DNA from: Bacteroidia bacterium
Lineage (GTDB): Bacteria > Bacteroidota > Bacteroidia > UKL13-3
Reading direction: 5' to 3'
Assembly: GCA_019695215.1 (NCBI GenBank)
Contig: JAIBAK010000019.1
Coordinates: forward strand, 1 to 58,278
DNA: 58,278 nt
Position 1 is the stretch's first letter. Each line of letters begins with the position of its first letter. Both the position numbers and the translations under genes were made by a program. Below, piece by piece: positions 25,035-34,340 of this stretch. A model generated the notes under the pieces. It saw only the letters and a program-made list of their open reading frames with translations. It was not told the DNA's origin and did no database searches.

Positions 25035-28000
25035 ATGAAAAAGGGATTACTAATTTTATTGATGCTGCTTGGCTGTTTAGCGGCCGATGCACAAAAGGGA
25101 GTTTTACTACAGGCTTCAGGAGATTTAATTAAAGAAGGAAACGAGTTATACGATAAGCGAAAGTTCAGGGAGGCCGTTTCGAAATACGAACAGGTTTCGC
25201 GCAACGATACCAATTATGCATGGGCCGTTTTTGAAACAGCGCTCACGTATCAGCAAATGGAAAATTATTCCAAGGCGGTAGAGGTATTGTTAAAAGGACT
25301 TACTCTTGATTGTGACCGGGAACATAATTTTTACCACATGCTGGGAAACAATTATAACCTGATGGACAGCACCGCTCTGTCGCTTAAATACCTCGATGAA
25401 GGTATTGCCAAATATCCCAATCATTACCTGCTGTACTTCTACAAAGGCATGACACTTCTTTCACTTAAGAAAGACAAAGAAGCATTCGATGCATTTAAAA
25501 AAGCCATTGAAATTAATTATTACCATGTGGGCAGTCATTTGCAAATGGGAAATCTGGCTTACAAATACGGAATGGTAGCTCCGGCTTTAATGAGTTACAC
25601 ATTTGCCTTAATGTTTGAGCCAAACTCAAAACGGGCAATGGAGGCCATTGGAAATATGGTGAAGCTGATGAAGGTGGAGGACATGACTCCGGAAGACCGT
25701 TCTAAGTTTATGAATTACCAGCCGGGGAATAACGATCTGGAAGATATTGATCAGATTATTGCCTCGAAAGTGGCTCTTGATCCAAAATACAAATCAAAAT
25801 CAAAAATAAACGACCGTATCATAAACCAATTGCAGATTTTGTGCGAGAAGTTAATTGAAAAGGGAGACGACAAAGGTTTCTGGATGGAAAATTATGGCTG
25901 GTTCTACAAAAAAATATATGAGCAAAACCAGTTTGCGGGAATGACTTACCTTATATTCTCGGGTGTGGGAAGCGATGATGTACAGCGTGTGATTAAATCA
26001 AATGCAAAAAAGCTGGATGCGTTTAAAAAGTTTGCTATTGCCGAGGTAGCCGCTTTTCGTTCCGAAAAACCTTTTACCTATAAAGGACAGACTTATAAAA
26101 TGACCCGTTACTTCAACGACAACGGAACTATGGAAGCCATGGGTGAAACAAATGCCAAAACCGGTAAACAAACAGGCAAATGGTTTTTGTTTGGCAACAA
26201 CGGGAATCTTACCGTAGAGCTTGAACTGGACGATGCAGGTGAAAGGGCAGGAACCTGGTACTGGTATTACGACAACAACCAGGTAAAAGAAGAGGCAAGC
26301 TATCAAAACGGTAAACTAAACGGACAAAATAAAGAATACACCCGCGATGGAGTGATGACACTTAACGCAAGTTATAAAGACGGAAAGGCAGAAGGCGATT
26401 ATTATTCTTACTATTCAACCGGACAACTGGAAGAACAATCATTTTATAAAAACGGTGAGCGAAACGGAGAGGCCAAAGTATATTTCCGTAATGGCTCACG
26501 CAAATACATGGTGATGTATAAAGACGGGCAGAAAACGCATTATAAAGCTTATTTCAATAACGATAGTCTGTATGAAGTTTATGCGATGAAGGATGGCAAT
26601 GCTGTTGGCGATTACATTTCCTATTACAACAATGGGCAGGTGCAGTCGAAAGGAAAATATAACGATGACAAAGCAGACGGCCCGTGGATATATTACTACC
26701 GCAACGGGAACAAAAAATACGAAGGCACGTATGTTAACGGCAAAGCAGTAGGGGTATGGAATTATTACCACTCCAATGGCGCTTTTGAACACAAGGAAGA
26801 ATACGATGAAGACGGCAAAACCAAAGGCTGGATAAAAATGTTTGATATTGACAGCGTGCTGCACTTTGAATATTTTTATGAAAAAGGGAAAATCAGAAAA
26901 TATACTTTTTACGATAAGGCAGGTAAAGTAATCTCAAGCGGTCAGGAAAAAGGAGGAAAACTATATCTTAAAGGTTATTACCCCGAAGGCGAAGTGGTAG
27001 AAATGGAAGGCACCCTTGATGACGGAGAACGTGACGGAGTATGGAAGTTTTATGACCGCTCGGGTGCTATGACTTCTAAAGCCGAATACAAAAAGGGGAA
27101 TCAGGACGGATTAAGTGAAACGTTTTTTGCCAACGGAAAAATAAAAACCCGCTGCACAATTAAAGAAGGAGATTACGATGGATACTACACCCGCTATTTT
27201 ACCAATGGAAAAGTAGATCGCGAAGGGTGGTATGTGGCGGACAATATGGAAGGCGACTGGTTCTACTACCACCTCAACGGAAACACAGAGAGTATCACCA
27301 GCTACCTCTATGATAATATCACCGGGCACGAAGAATATTACAACGAAAACGGGCAATTACAAAGCGATTATTACTGGGAAGATATTCATACCAATCGAAT
27401 CACCACCTATGATACCCTCGGGAATGTGGTAGCCGATAATAAACTGAATCATGGAAACGGTACCTATAAATTTTTATATGCCGATGGCAAATTGAAATAT
27501 CTGGGAAAATACCGTAACGGACAATTAGACAGTGTGCGCACAGGGTATTATCGCAGTGGCAAAATCAGGTCGCGCGAAGAGTTTATGTGCGGCAGACGTG
27601 TAGGGAAATATGTTTTGTATTGGGAAAACGGAAAAATTTCGGTAGAAGGGAGTTATTTCTGGGACAATAAAGAAGGTGAATGGAAAGACTATGACGAAAA
27701 CGGCAAGCTGGAGGAAGTAGCAACCTGGAGCAACGGGGAGCTTGAAGGGACTACAACCTGGTATTACGACAACGGAAAAATAGAAGTTCAGGGAATATAC
27801 CATGAAGGAAACAGGGAAGGGTGGTTTACTTATTACGAGCCGGGCGGAATGGTACGTTTTAAAGTGCGTTATATTGAAGGAGTGGCACAGGCATATTCTT
27901 ATCTTGATAAAGACGGAAAATATGTTCCTGAAATTTCTCTGAATCACGGTAACGGTACGGTAAAGGCTTATTTCCAGAACGGAGCTGTATCGGCCGAGCT

Positions 28001-28319
28001 TGAATATAAAAACGGATGGCTCTTTGGTACCCGTAAATTATATTTTCCCAATGGAAATATTCATAAAGAAGAGCCATATACCGATGGGGATATTGATGGG
28101 GTGTGGAAGGAATATTACCCAAGTGGTAAAATAAAAGCAGCTGTAAATTATTACATGGACTGTTTTAACGGAGCAGCGGTTTGGTATTACGAAAATGGAA
28201 AAATTGAAAAGGAAGGAAACTATATTTTAGACACTGCGCACGGGGTGAGAACAAAATATGACGTGACGGGAAAAGTAACAGAGCGAAAAGTTTTTGTGTA
28301 TGGGGAAGAAACTAAATAA
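25035..28319 (+). CDS. Exported TPR plus MORN_2-repeat protein (1,094 aa)
   Basis: Signal peptide (MKKGLLILLMLLGCLAADAQ). Residues ~22-210 form tetratricopeptide repeats (e.g. NELYDKRKFREAVSKYEQV, YKYGMVAPALMSYTFAL), and ~330-1090 hold around 25 repeats of the MORN_2 type with the pattern YY-x-NG-x-x-x-x-E-G-x-Y-x-x-G-x-x-G-x-W. No sorting domain or lipobox, so it is probably periplasmic. Automatic annotation often calls such repeats a YwqK-family antitoxin; nothing here supports a toxin. It is the first gene of an operon: the next start codon (28300) lies inside its last codons. MORN and TPR repeats usually mediate protein contacts; the partner is unknown. Confidence 0.88.
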   Translation: MKKGLLILLMLLGCLAADAQKGVLLQASGDLIKEGNELYDKRKFREAVSKYEQVSRNDTNYAWAVFETALTYQQMENYSKAVEVLLKGLTLDCDREHNFYHMLGNNYNLMDSTALSLKYLDEGIAKYPNHYLLYFYKGMTLLSLKKDKEAFDAFKKAIEINYYHVGSHLQMGNLAYKYGMVAPALMSYTFALMFEPNSKRAMEAIGNMVKLMKVEDMTPEDRSKFMNYQPGNNDLEDIDQIIASKVALDPKYKSKSKINDRIINQLQILCEKLIEKGDDKGFWMENYGWFYKKIYEQNQFAGMTYLIFSGVGSDDVQRVIKSNAKKLDAFKKFAIAEVAAFRSEKPFTYKGQTYKMTRYFNDNGTMEAMGETNAKTGKQTGKWFLFGNNGNLTVELELDDAGERAGTWYWYYDNNQVKEEASYQNGKLNGQNKEYTRDGVMTLNASYKDGKAEGDYYSYYSTGQLEEQSFYKNGERNGEAKVYFRNGSRKYMVMYKDGQKTHYKAYFNNDSLYEVYAMKDGNAVGDYISYYNNGQVQSKGKYNDDKADGPWIYYYRNGNKKYEGTYVNGKAVGVWNYYHSNGAFEHKEEYDEDGKTKGWIKMFDIDSVLHFEYFYEKGKIRKYTFYDKAGKVISSGQEKGGKLYLKGYYPEGEVVEMEGTLDDGERDGVWKFYDRSGAMTSKAEYKKGNQDGLSETFFANGKIKTRCTIKEGDYDGYYTRYFTNGKVDREGWYVADNMEGDWFYYHLNGNTESITSYLYDNITGHEEYYNENGQLQSDYYWEDIHTNRITTYDTLGNVVADNKLNHGNGTYKFLYADGKLKYLGKYRNGQLDSVRTGYYRSGKIRSREEFMCGRRVGKYVLYWENGKISVEGSYFWDNKEGEWKDYDENGKLEEVATWSNGELEGTTTWYYDNGKIEVQGIYHEGNREGWFTYYEPGGMVRFKVRYIEGVAQAYSYLDKDGKYVPEISLNHGNGTVKAYFQNGAVSAELEYKNGWLFGTRKLYFPNGNIHKEEPYTDGDIDGVWKEYYPSGKIKAAVNYYMDCFNGAAVWYYENGKIEKEGNYILDTAHGVRTKYDVTGKVTERKVFVYGEETK

Positions 28320-30264
28320 AACCATCTCCTGTCTGCTATGTGTGACAGGATTGATGCATCACGCGTTTGCTCAAAAACCGGATGCAGCCAGAGTAAACGA
28401 AACCATTGATAAGTATGGGAAAAACCATAACGTAGCAGTGTTTTCCAATAAGGAACACCTTACCATTGATGTAAATAAAAAAGGTGAAATAACGGCAGTG
28501 AACAAAGTAGTGTCGGAACGGCTGATGCTTACCGAAAATACGGCCGATTACAATGAACAGGAAATTCATTTTACCAGTTTCACCGAAATAAAAGACATCA
28601 ACGCGTACTCGCTTCAGCTCGACAACGGCTCTTTTAAAAAAATACCTGCACGGGGATTCTCCACTCAAAACGCCACTTCGGGCGGGATTTTTTATGACGA
28701 CCACAAAAAAATTAATGTAACGTATGCTGCCCCCACCAAAGGCACTATTACTCATTTAGATTATACCGAGGTGTACAAGGAAGCACGTTTTCTTTCTTCG
28801 TTTTTCTTCGGGTTTTACGTGCCGGTAGTTGACCAGGAGTTTAAAGTTACCGTGAGCAACAAGGTTAAAATAAAGTACCTTTTGCGTGGCGACAATACCG
28901 ACAAAATTACATTTACCAAAACCGAATCAGGAGGGAAAACCACCTATTGCTGGACGGCAGGTACCGTGCGTTTTCTTACCCGCGAAGGGCATACCATGGG
29001 CTATCGTCATTATTCTCCGCATATCATCATTTATATTGATGAGATTGAAGTTGCAGGGAAAAATCAGCCTTTTTTGCATGATGTAGGTTCGCTTTACAAC
29101 TGGTACTATTCCATGATTGAAAAAGCCGATACCGATACCAACGGCAACTACCAGTTAAAACAACTTACCGATAGCTTAACGGCCGGAGTTACCGCCCCTC
29201 TTGAAAAAGCAAAACGTATTTATTACTGGGTGCAAAAAAACCTGAAGTATGTGGCTTTTGAAGACGGACTGGGGGGATTTGTTCCCCGTATGCCAAATGA
29301 CATTTATGAAAAAAGATATGGCGACTGCAAAGACATGAGTTGCCTGCTGCATAAGTTACTTGATTTAGCCGGACTGGATGCACGCTTGTGCTGGATTGGT
29401 ACGCGCGATATTCCATACAAATACAGTGAGGTGCCTACTCCGGCCAGCGACAACCACATGATAGCAACAGTGGTGATTGACGGTAAAAGGTATTTTATTG
29501 ATGGTACCTGTGCTTATTGCGCCTTTGATATGCCGAGCTCGTTTACGCAGGGAAAAGAAGCACTCATCAGTTTGGGAAAAGATAAATACCTTGTGGAAAC
29601 CGTACCTGTAATGCCCAAAGAGTTTACCCTGATAAATGATTCGGTTTACCTTAGCATATCGGGGAATGAACTGATAGGCGAAGGCAAAGTTACTTATAAA
29701 GGATACACCAAGGTGGATGTAATGTATTCTTATTATGGCATGAGCAGCCGCCTTACCAACGAGGAAAAACTGAAAGCGTTTATTCAGCGCGGCAACAATA
29801 AAATTACCGTTGATTATGCACGTGCCAATAATTTTGAAAACAGCGACAGTGATTTTACCATCTATTATAAATTCAGACTTCCCGATTACCTTACGTTTGT
29901 TGGCAGCGAGGTGTACCTGAATATGAATCTCGAAAAAACATTTGACCAGTACAAACGCGATTTCTCTACACTTGATGTAGATATTGATAACGAATTTGCT
30001 TATCGGGTAAAAAATGTGGTGATACTAAAAGTTCCCGACAGCACTACGGTAGAATATGTGCCGGGTAATGCTTCATTTGATTCTCCTTTTTTTCGCTTTA
30101 AAATAGATTACCGCAAAGAGGGTAAAACCATTCGCCTCGACCGGAATTACGGAGTTGATAATATTGTATTGAGCCGCGATAATTTCCCCCTGTGGATGCA
30201 ATGCAACAGCAAGGTGAAACAGGCGTACAAAGACCAGCTCATTTTAAAAATAAACGCAAAATAA
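28300..30264 (+). CDS. DUF3857 and transglutaminase-like protein
   Basis: 655 residues from ATG 28300, which overlaps the preceding gene by 20 bases; a TTG two codons earlier is less likely. Signal peptide ending HAFA-Q. Residues ~50-280 are the DUF3857 region, ~290-420 a transglutaminase/cysteine-protease-like domain with catalytic triad C343 (RYGDCKDMS), H386 (DNHMIA) and D401 (FIDGT), and the rest a beta-rich C-terminal domain. Such proteins are typical of Bacteroidota envelopes; some relatives crosslink or cleave proteins, but this one's substrate is unknown. Second gene of the MORN operon, followed after 6 bases by a catalytically degraded paralogue. Confidence 0.9.
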   Translation: MGKKLNKTISCLLCVTGLMHHAFAQKPDAARVNETIDKYGKNHNVAVFSNKEHLTIDVNKKGEITAVNKVVSERLMLTENTADYNEQEIHFTSFTEIKDINAYSLQLDNGSFKKIPARGFSTQNATSGGIFYDDHKKINVTYAAPTKGTITHLDYTEVYKEARFLSSFFFGFYVPVVDQEFKVTVSNKVKIKYLLRGDNTDKITFTKTESGGKTTYCWTAGTVRFLTREGHTMGYRHYSPHIIIYIDEIEVAGKNQPFLHDVGSLYNWYYSMIEKADTDTNGNYQLKQLTDSLTAGVTAPLEKAKRIYYWVQKNLKYVAFEDGLGGFVPRMPNDIYEKRYGDCKDMSCLLHKLLDLAGLDARLCWIGTRDIPYKYSEVPTPASDNHMIATVVIDGKRYFIDGTCAYCAFDMPSSFTQGKEALISLGKDKYLVETVPVMPKEFTLINDSVYLSISGNELIGEGKVTYKGYTKVDVMYSYYGMSSRLTNEEKLKAFIQRGNNKITVDYARANNFENSDSDFTIYYKFRLPDYLTFVGSEVYLNMNLEKTFDQYKRDFSTLDVDIDNEFAYRVKNVVILKVPDSTTVEYVPGNASFDSPFFRFKIDYRKEGKTIRLDRNYGVDNIVLSRDNFPLWMQCNSKVKQAYKDQLILKINAK

Positions 30265-30270
30265 ACGTGC

Positions 30271-32235
30271 ATGAATAAATATGTATTTCTGGCTGCCTGT
30301 TTTCTGTCGGCCATTCAGGGATGGGCTCAGTCTTCTCCTGAAAAAAAATATTACGATTGGGCAAAACCCGAAACCATTGAGCGGGTAAAAGTAAACGACA
30401 CCACCGATCGTCCGGCTGATGTGCTCATGGATGAACGGGCCATTGAATATAAGTACGGAACCCAGGATTTGGAATATTATTCGTTTCGTCACATGGTGGT
30501 GCAGATTAATACCGACCGTGGCCTGGAGCGGTTCAACAAATTGTATATCGGGGTAGATGATGTAATCGATATTTTGCTCATAAAGGCCCGCAGCATTTCG
30601 CCCAAAGGAGTGGTGAAAGAAATTAATGAGGGACAGATGAAGGACCAAACAGATGAGGTGGACGGAAGCAAATCGAAAATATTTGCTTTTGAAGGATTGG
30701 AAATCGGGAGTATCATTGAATACATTGTGTATACCAAAAATTATTACGAGGTTTTCGGACGCATGATTTTCCAGAACGATCTGCCCGTGCACAAAGCCCG
30801 CTTTGAATTATACAGCCCCGATAACCTGCAGTTCAAACTAAAAGGGTACAACAGTTTCCCTTCTGTTAAAGACACTACCATTGGAGATAAAAATCATTAC
30901 ACCACCGATTATTTTGCCGTTGCTCCTTTGTTTGAAGAGAAGTATTCCAACTTCAGGGCAAATGTGTGCCGTGTAGAGTACAAACTGGCGTATAACACTT
31001 CTACCAAAGGGAAAGTGCCTATTTATACTTATGCCGAAGTAGCCAAAAATGTATATAACCGCATTTACTCACCGGCCGATAAACCAGCCAAAGGCCTGGA
31101 GAAAATTATTTCAAATTTAAAACTAAAGGATGCCCCGTTAGAGAAAAAAGCACGACTGATTGAAAATTATTTCAAAAGCAATATCAGTGTTAAAACCAAC
31201 CAGCGGGTATCGGAAGAGATTGATGATATACTCAAAAATAAACTGGCCAGCGAATCCGGAATTACCAAAGTAATGGCTCAAACACTTGAACTGGCCGGAG
31301 TGAAAACCGAACTGGTGATTACCACCGACCGGTACCGTGTTCGGTTCGACAACGATTTTGAAACCTATAATTTTTTAGGCGACTACCTGATTTACCTTCC
31401 GGGCTTAAATAAATTTATTGCTCCTGGCGAGTCTTCATATCGCCTTGATATTACTCCGTATGATTATATCGGTAACAACGGCCTTTTTATTAAAGCGATT
31501 GAAGCAGGTGGTGTAAAAATGGGATTGGGCACCGTGAAAAAAATCGGAGTTCCATCAATGGATGATACCAAAGAAACCATTAAAGTAGATGTTACATTTA
31601 ATCTGGATGATGATAAACTGAATCTTACTTACCACAAAGAGATGAACGGTTACCTCTCGGTGTTTTATAAGCCTGCCTACTTTGCGCTGGATAAGGAAAA
31701 CCGCGATAAAATTATTACCGATATGCTCAAGGGTGTTTCTAAAGATGCTAAACTAAGTGATGTTACCGTAACGCATTCCGATATGAACAACGTGGAAGAT
31801 AAAGAGCCTTTTACGGTAGATGCAAAAATGGAAATTTCGGAGTTGCTTGAGAGGGCCGGAACCCGCTACCTGTTTAAGCTGGGCGATATTATTGGGCAGC
31901 AGAGCGAAATGTATCAGAATAAAAAACGGCAAACCGATATTGAAGTGGAATACCCGCATCAGTACCTTCGTGTTATTCGCTTTAAAGTTCCTGATGGATA
32001 CGATGCGCAGGGACTCGAAAAAATTAAAATGAATTTTGTACTCACCGAAGACGGAGAACAAACAGCCGGATTTATTTCGGACTATACGGTAGATGCCGAT
32101 GGATGGATTACTGTTACCATTAAAGAGTTTTATGGTAAAATTATCTACAATGTATCAAAGTACGAAGAGTACCGCAAAGTAATTAATGCCGCTGCCGATT
32201 TTAATAAAGTGGTGGTGGTGTTTGTGAAGAAATAA
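30271..32235 (+). CDS. DUF3857 protein with a degenerate transglutaminase domain
   Basis: 654 residues, signal peptide (MNKYVFLAACFLSAIQGWAQ). It shares the layout of its upstream neighbour: a DUF3857 domain, a transglutaminase-fold stretch at ~300-390, and a C-terminal beta domain. In the segment that should hold the catalytic cysteine the sequence reads LASESGITKVMAQ instead of GDCKDMS, and the expected His and Asp positions also differ (around YNFLGDYLIYLP and NKFIAPGESS). It is therefore probably not an enzyme but a binding or scaffold partner of the active copy. Same operon, 6-base gap. Possible export to the cell surface is not supported by a sorting tail. Confidence 0.85.
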   Translation: MNKYVFLAACFLSAIQGWAQSSPEKKYYDWAKPETIERVKVNDTTDRPADVLMDERAIEYKYGTQDLEYYSFRHMVVQINTDRGLERFNKLYIGVDDVIDILLIKARSISPKGVVKEINEGQMKDQTDEVDGSKSKIFAFEGLEIGSIIEYIVYTKNYYEVFGRMIFQNDLPVHKARFELYSPDNLQFKLKGYNSFPSVKDTTIGDKNHYTTDYFAVAPLFEEKYSNFRANVCRVEYKLAYNTSTKGKVPIYTYAEVAKNVYNRIYSPADKPAKGLEKIISNLKLKDAPLEKKARLIENYFKSNISVKTNQRVSEEIDDILKNKLASESGITKVMAQTLELAGVKTELVITTDRYRVRFDNDFETYNFLGDYLIYLPGLNKFIAPGESSYRLDITPYDYIGNNGLFIKAIEAGGVKMGLGTVKKIGVPSMDDTKETIKVDVTFNLDDDKLNLTYHKEMNGYLSVFYKPAYFALDKENRDKIITDMLKGVSKDAKLSDVTVTHSDMNNVEDKEPFTVDAKMEISELLERAGTRYLFKLGDIIGQQSEMYQNKKRQTDIEVEYPHQYLRVIRFKVPDGYDAQGLEKIKMNFVLTEDGEQTAGFISDYTVDADGWITVTIKEFYGKIIYNVSKYEEYRKVINAAADFNKVVVVFVKK

Positions 32236-32243
32236 TTCCGGGT

Positions 32244-32266
32244 CTGTCGGTTGTAGCAACCGACAG
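32244..32266. repeat. Palindromic element (copy 1)
   Basis: Perfect 10-bp arms CTGTCGGTTG and CAACCGACAG around 3 bases. Copies at 33407-33429 and 34147-34169. It lies just past the DUF3857 operon and may also serve as its terminator. Two more stem-loops follow (ATGCTGAA/TTCAGCAT, 32293-32313). Confidence 0.8.
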
Positions 32267-32378
32267 CACAGGAATATCTCATAGACTTCGTCATGCTGAA
32301 TTTATTTCAGCATCTCTCACCACATTAACTGATGCTGCTGACCCTGATAGCAATCGGGGCAGCCTGACTACATAGAGA

Positions 32379-32411
32379 TTTGCTTTTGCAAAATTTTATA
32401 CCGTAACTTTG
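32379..32411 (+). promoter_or_regulatory. Promoter of lipoprotein unit 1
   Basis: TTTG (32379-32382), 21-base spacer, TAACTTTG (32404-32411): a full Bacteroidota -33/-7 promoter. The transcript leader, AATAAACAAAACCCGCTGCT before the ATG, is the same in the other three units. Confidence 0.75.
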
Positions 32412-32431
32412 AATAAACAAAACCCGCTGCT

Positions 32432-32962
32432 ATGAGTCATATAAAATTACTCCTGCTCCTTGCCTCCCTTAGCTGCCTTAGCCTGCATTGTAAAAAAGAG
32501 GAAGACGAGATAAATAAATTGCCTCCTGCTACCTCCTGTGGGGCTGGCACTTTTGGTTGCCTTATTAATGGGAAAGCCTGGCCTATGGGAAAAGATGGGT
32601 ATCATTATATCCAAGCTGAATTTAGTAATGGGGTACTTGATATAGGCTATTATATTAAAGATGATTTTAATAACTTTTTTGATAGAGAATGGGTTCATTT
32701 AGCGCCTAAACAGATTGATAAAGCTGGAGTTAATATTTTCCAAATGAAGGAAATAAGCAAAGGTTTTTTTTCAGTCCGTTCCAATGGCAATGCATATTTT
32801 TCTGTTGATCCCATTAATGAAAACGAGTGGGCATCTGTTACTATTTTTAGAATTGATTCCATCAATCGTATTGCTTCGGGTGCCTTTGATTTTTCCCTTT
32901 ACAACGAAGAGGGTACAAAAAAAATTAAAGTTTCCTCAGGCCGTTTCGATTTCCATTACTAA
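32432..32962 (+). CDS. Lipoprotein A1 of a four-copy array
   Basis: 176 residues beginning MSHIKLLLLLASLSCLSLHC: a lipoprotein-type signal with Cys at 15 and 20, followed by KKEEDE, which resembles the K-(D/E)2 surface-export signal known from Capnocytophaga lipoproteins. The domain that follows opens TFGCLINGKAWP, the start pattern of DUF6252-like Bacteroidota lipoproteins, and ends SSGRFDFHY. It is most like A4 (35768), whereas A2 and A3 form a second subtype; the signal region is nearly identical in all four and the middles diverge. Followed after 18 bases by the truncated hydrolase paralogue B1. Function unknown; an immunity or binding role for the lipase of this locus is a guess. Confidence 0.8.
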   Translation: MSHIKLLLLLASLSCLSLHCKKEEDEINKLPPATSCGAGTFGCLINGKAWPMGKDGYHYIQAEFSNGVLDIGYYIKDDFNNFFDREWVHLAPKQIDKAGVNIFQMKEISKGFFSVRSNGNAYFSVDPINENEWASVTIFRIDSINRIASGAFDFSLYNEEGTKKIKVSSGRFDFHY

Positions 32963-32980
32963 ATTTAAAAACAAACTGTT

Positions 32981-33490
32981 ATGAAAAAACAAATCTTACT
33001 TAGTCTATTTGTATTTTTCGCTTTTCAGGCTTTAGCTCAAAGCGACTCTTGCTATACCGATTCAACCATTAATAAAACATTTGCTCAAATGGCCGATTCA
33101 GTATTTAAGCATGTTGATTTAAGTGAAGTGCCTACGGGCTACCTTATTGAAAAGGCCTTTAGTACCTTAGATAATCTGGCAGAATTTAACGGAAGTATAA
33201 ACGACAGCAACGTAGCCAATACGCTTCTTTGGCTCAGGGCTTATGGCACATTGCACCGTGCCGCCATTGATACTGCAATTGCGCATGATACCACGTCTTT
33301 GTTTAATCTGGCAGATACCATGCAAAATTATTTGGATAGCGGATATATTCCCATTGCTGTTTTAAACATGCAGTACAACAGCATTAAAAGCACTGCCTTT
33401 TCTGTGCTGTCGGTTGCTACAACCGACAGACCCCAATTTGCCAACCCAGCAGGGTATAAAACCAAAAACCTTTCTATCTTTAGGGTGTGA
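32981..33490 (+). CDS. Truncated secreted-hydrolase paralogue B1 (likely decayed)
   Basis: 169 residues with a signal peptide (MKKQILLSLFVFFAFQALAQ). Residues to ~140 match the N-terminus of B4 (36325): STINKTFAQMADSVFKHVDL, VPTGYLIEKAF, YGTLHRA, IPIAVLNMQYNSIK. At about residue 142 (33407) the frame enters the palindromic repeat and the remaining ~27 residues (LSVATTDRPQF...) are only translated intergenic repeat sequence, since the same DNA occurs non-coding after A2. The lipase domain and T9SS tail are missing. It may still be secreted to the periplasm as a small protein, but is best read as a remnant. Confidence 0.7.
   Translation: MKKQILLSLFVFFAFQALAQSDSCYTDSTINKTFAQMADSVFKHVDLSEVPTGYLIEKAFSTLDNLAEFNGSINDSNVANTLLWLRAYGTLHRAAIDTAIAHDTTSLFNLADTMQNYLDSGYIPIAVLNMQYNSIKSTAFSVLSVATTDRPQFANPAGYKTKNLSIFRV
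33407..33429. repeat. Palindromic element (copy 2), at the B1 truncation point
   Basis: CTGTCGGTT and AACCGACAG arms, 5-base loop. It starts a 194-base direct repeat (33407-33600) whose second copy, of the same length, is 34147-34340. The homology of B1 to B4 ends exactly here. Confidence 0.8.
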
Positions 33491-33547
33491 CTAAGGAGTT
33501 TTTGCTACATTACCCTAAAGGGTAAAAATAATTAACATCCTCAATAA

Positions 33548-33580
33548 TTTGTTTTTGCAAAATTTTATACCTTAACTTTG
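33548..33580 (+). promoter_or_regulatory. Promoter of lipoprotein unit 2
   Basis: TTTG (33548-33551), 21-base spacer, TAACTTTG (33573-33580). A TACCCTAAAGGGTA palindrome (33519-33532) precedes it and recurs before units 3 and 4. Confidence 0.75.
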
Positions 33581-33600
33581 AATAAACAAAACCCGCTGCT

Positions 33601-34116
33601 ATGAGCCACATAAAACTCCTCTTGCTAATTACCTCCCTTAGTTGCCTTAGCCTACATTGCAAAAAAGAAAGCGAAGAAGATAAGTTGCCCCCAGCTACCG
33701 CAAGTGGTAAACAAACTTTTGGCTGTAAAATAAACGGGAAAAACTGGATTGGCGAAACAGGAAACTCTACGGCTGAATACTGGCAGGGGAGGATTAAAAT
33801 TACTGGTCTTCAAGGGAGCAATCTTTCACCGAAAGCTTCTATAATGATTGGTATTGTTGACTACGCAATCACAAAACCTGGTTATTATGAGTTTAAGTAC
33901 GATGATCCAGCAATCAGGTGTACTGCTACCTTAGAAGAAATTCAGGAGAATTACGAGCTTGATTACTGCCCAGGTGGTAAAGCCGCGCTAAATATTACAC
34001 GCTTTGATACCATACAAGGTTACATATCCGGTCAGTTTAATTTTGTTGCCTGCAATAAAGAAAAAACTTCCTATATCATCGTAACCGAAGGTCGTTTCGA
34101 TTTTAAATATAAATAA
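33601..34116 (+). CDS. Lipoprotein A2 of the array
   Basis: 171 residues with the same lipoprotein signal as A1 (MSHIKLLLLITSLSCLSLHC-KKESEE). The body opens TFGCKINGKNWIG and ends VTEGRFDFKYK; a pair of cysteines in the core (DDPAIRCTA, ELDYCPGG) and a third (FVACNKEK) distinguish subtype A2/A3 from A1/A4. The last ~180 bases are nearly identical to A3, showing a recent duplication or gene conversion. No hydrolase gene follows: the B gene is missing from this unit and the palindrome plus 194-base repeat comes instead. Own promoter. Function unknown. Confidence 0.8.
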   Translation: MSHIKLLLLITSLSCLSLHCKKESEEDKLPPATASGKQTFGCKINGKNWIGETGNSTAEYWQGRIKITGLQGSNLSPKASIMIGIVDYAITKPGYYEFKYDDPAIRCTATLEEIQENYELDYCPGGKAALNITRFDTIQGYISGQFNFVACNKEKTSYIIVTEGRFDFKYK

Positions 34117-34146
34117 GTTTTACAGTATTTTTTATCCTTTTCCGTG

Positions 34147-34169
34147 CTGTCGGTTGCTACAACCGACAG
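34147..34169. repeat. Palindromic element (copy 3)
   Basis: CTGTCGGTT and AACCGACAG arms, 5-base loop. It heads the second 194-base direct repeat (34147-34340), which ends at the A3 start codon. Confidence 0.8.
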
Positions 34170-34287
34170 ACGCCAATTTTCCAACACAGCAGGTATAAAA
34201 ACAAAAACCTTGCTATCTTTAGGGTGTGACTAAGGGGTTTTTTACTAAATTACCCTAAAGGGTAAAAATAATTAAAGCGCCCTATTG

Positions 34288-34320
34288 TTTGCTTTTACAA
34301 AATTTTATACCGTAACTTTG
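34288..34320 (+). promoter_or_regulatory. Promoter of lipoprotein unit 3
   Basis: TTTG (34288-34291), 21-base spacer, TAACTTTG (34313-34320), same leader as units 1, 2 and 4. Confidence 0.75.
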
Positions 34321-34340
34321 AATAAACAAAACCCGCTGCT

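Noticed and set aside
26280..28290. YwqK-family antitoxin label for the MORN-repeat protein
   Set aside because: MORN_2 repeats trigger this name automatically; the gene is exported and has no toxin partner.
32293..32313. ATGCTGAA/TTCAGCAT stem-loop as a gene-specific regulator
   Set aside because: The GTCATGCTGAA phrase looks like a common dispersed Bacteroidota intergenic repeat; no specific link to a neighbour was seen.
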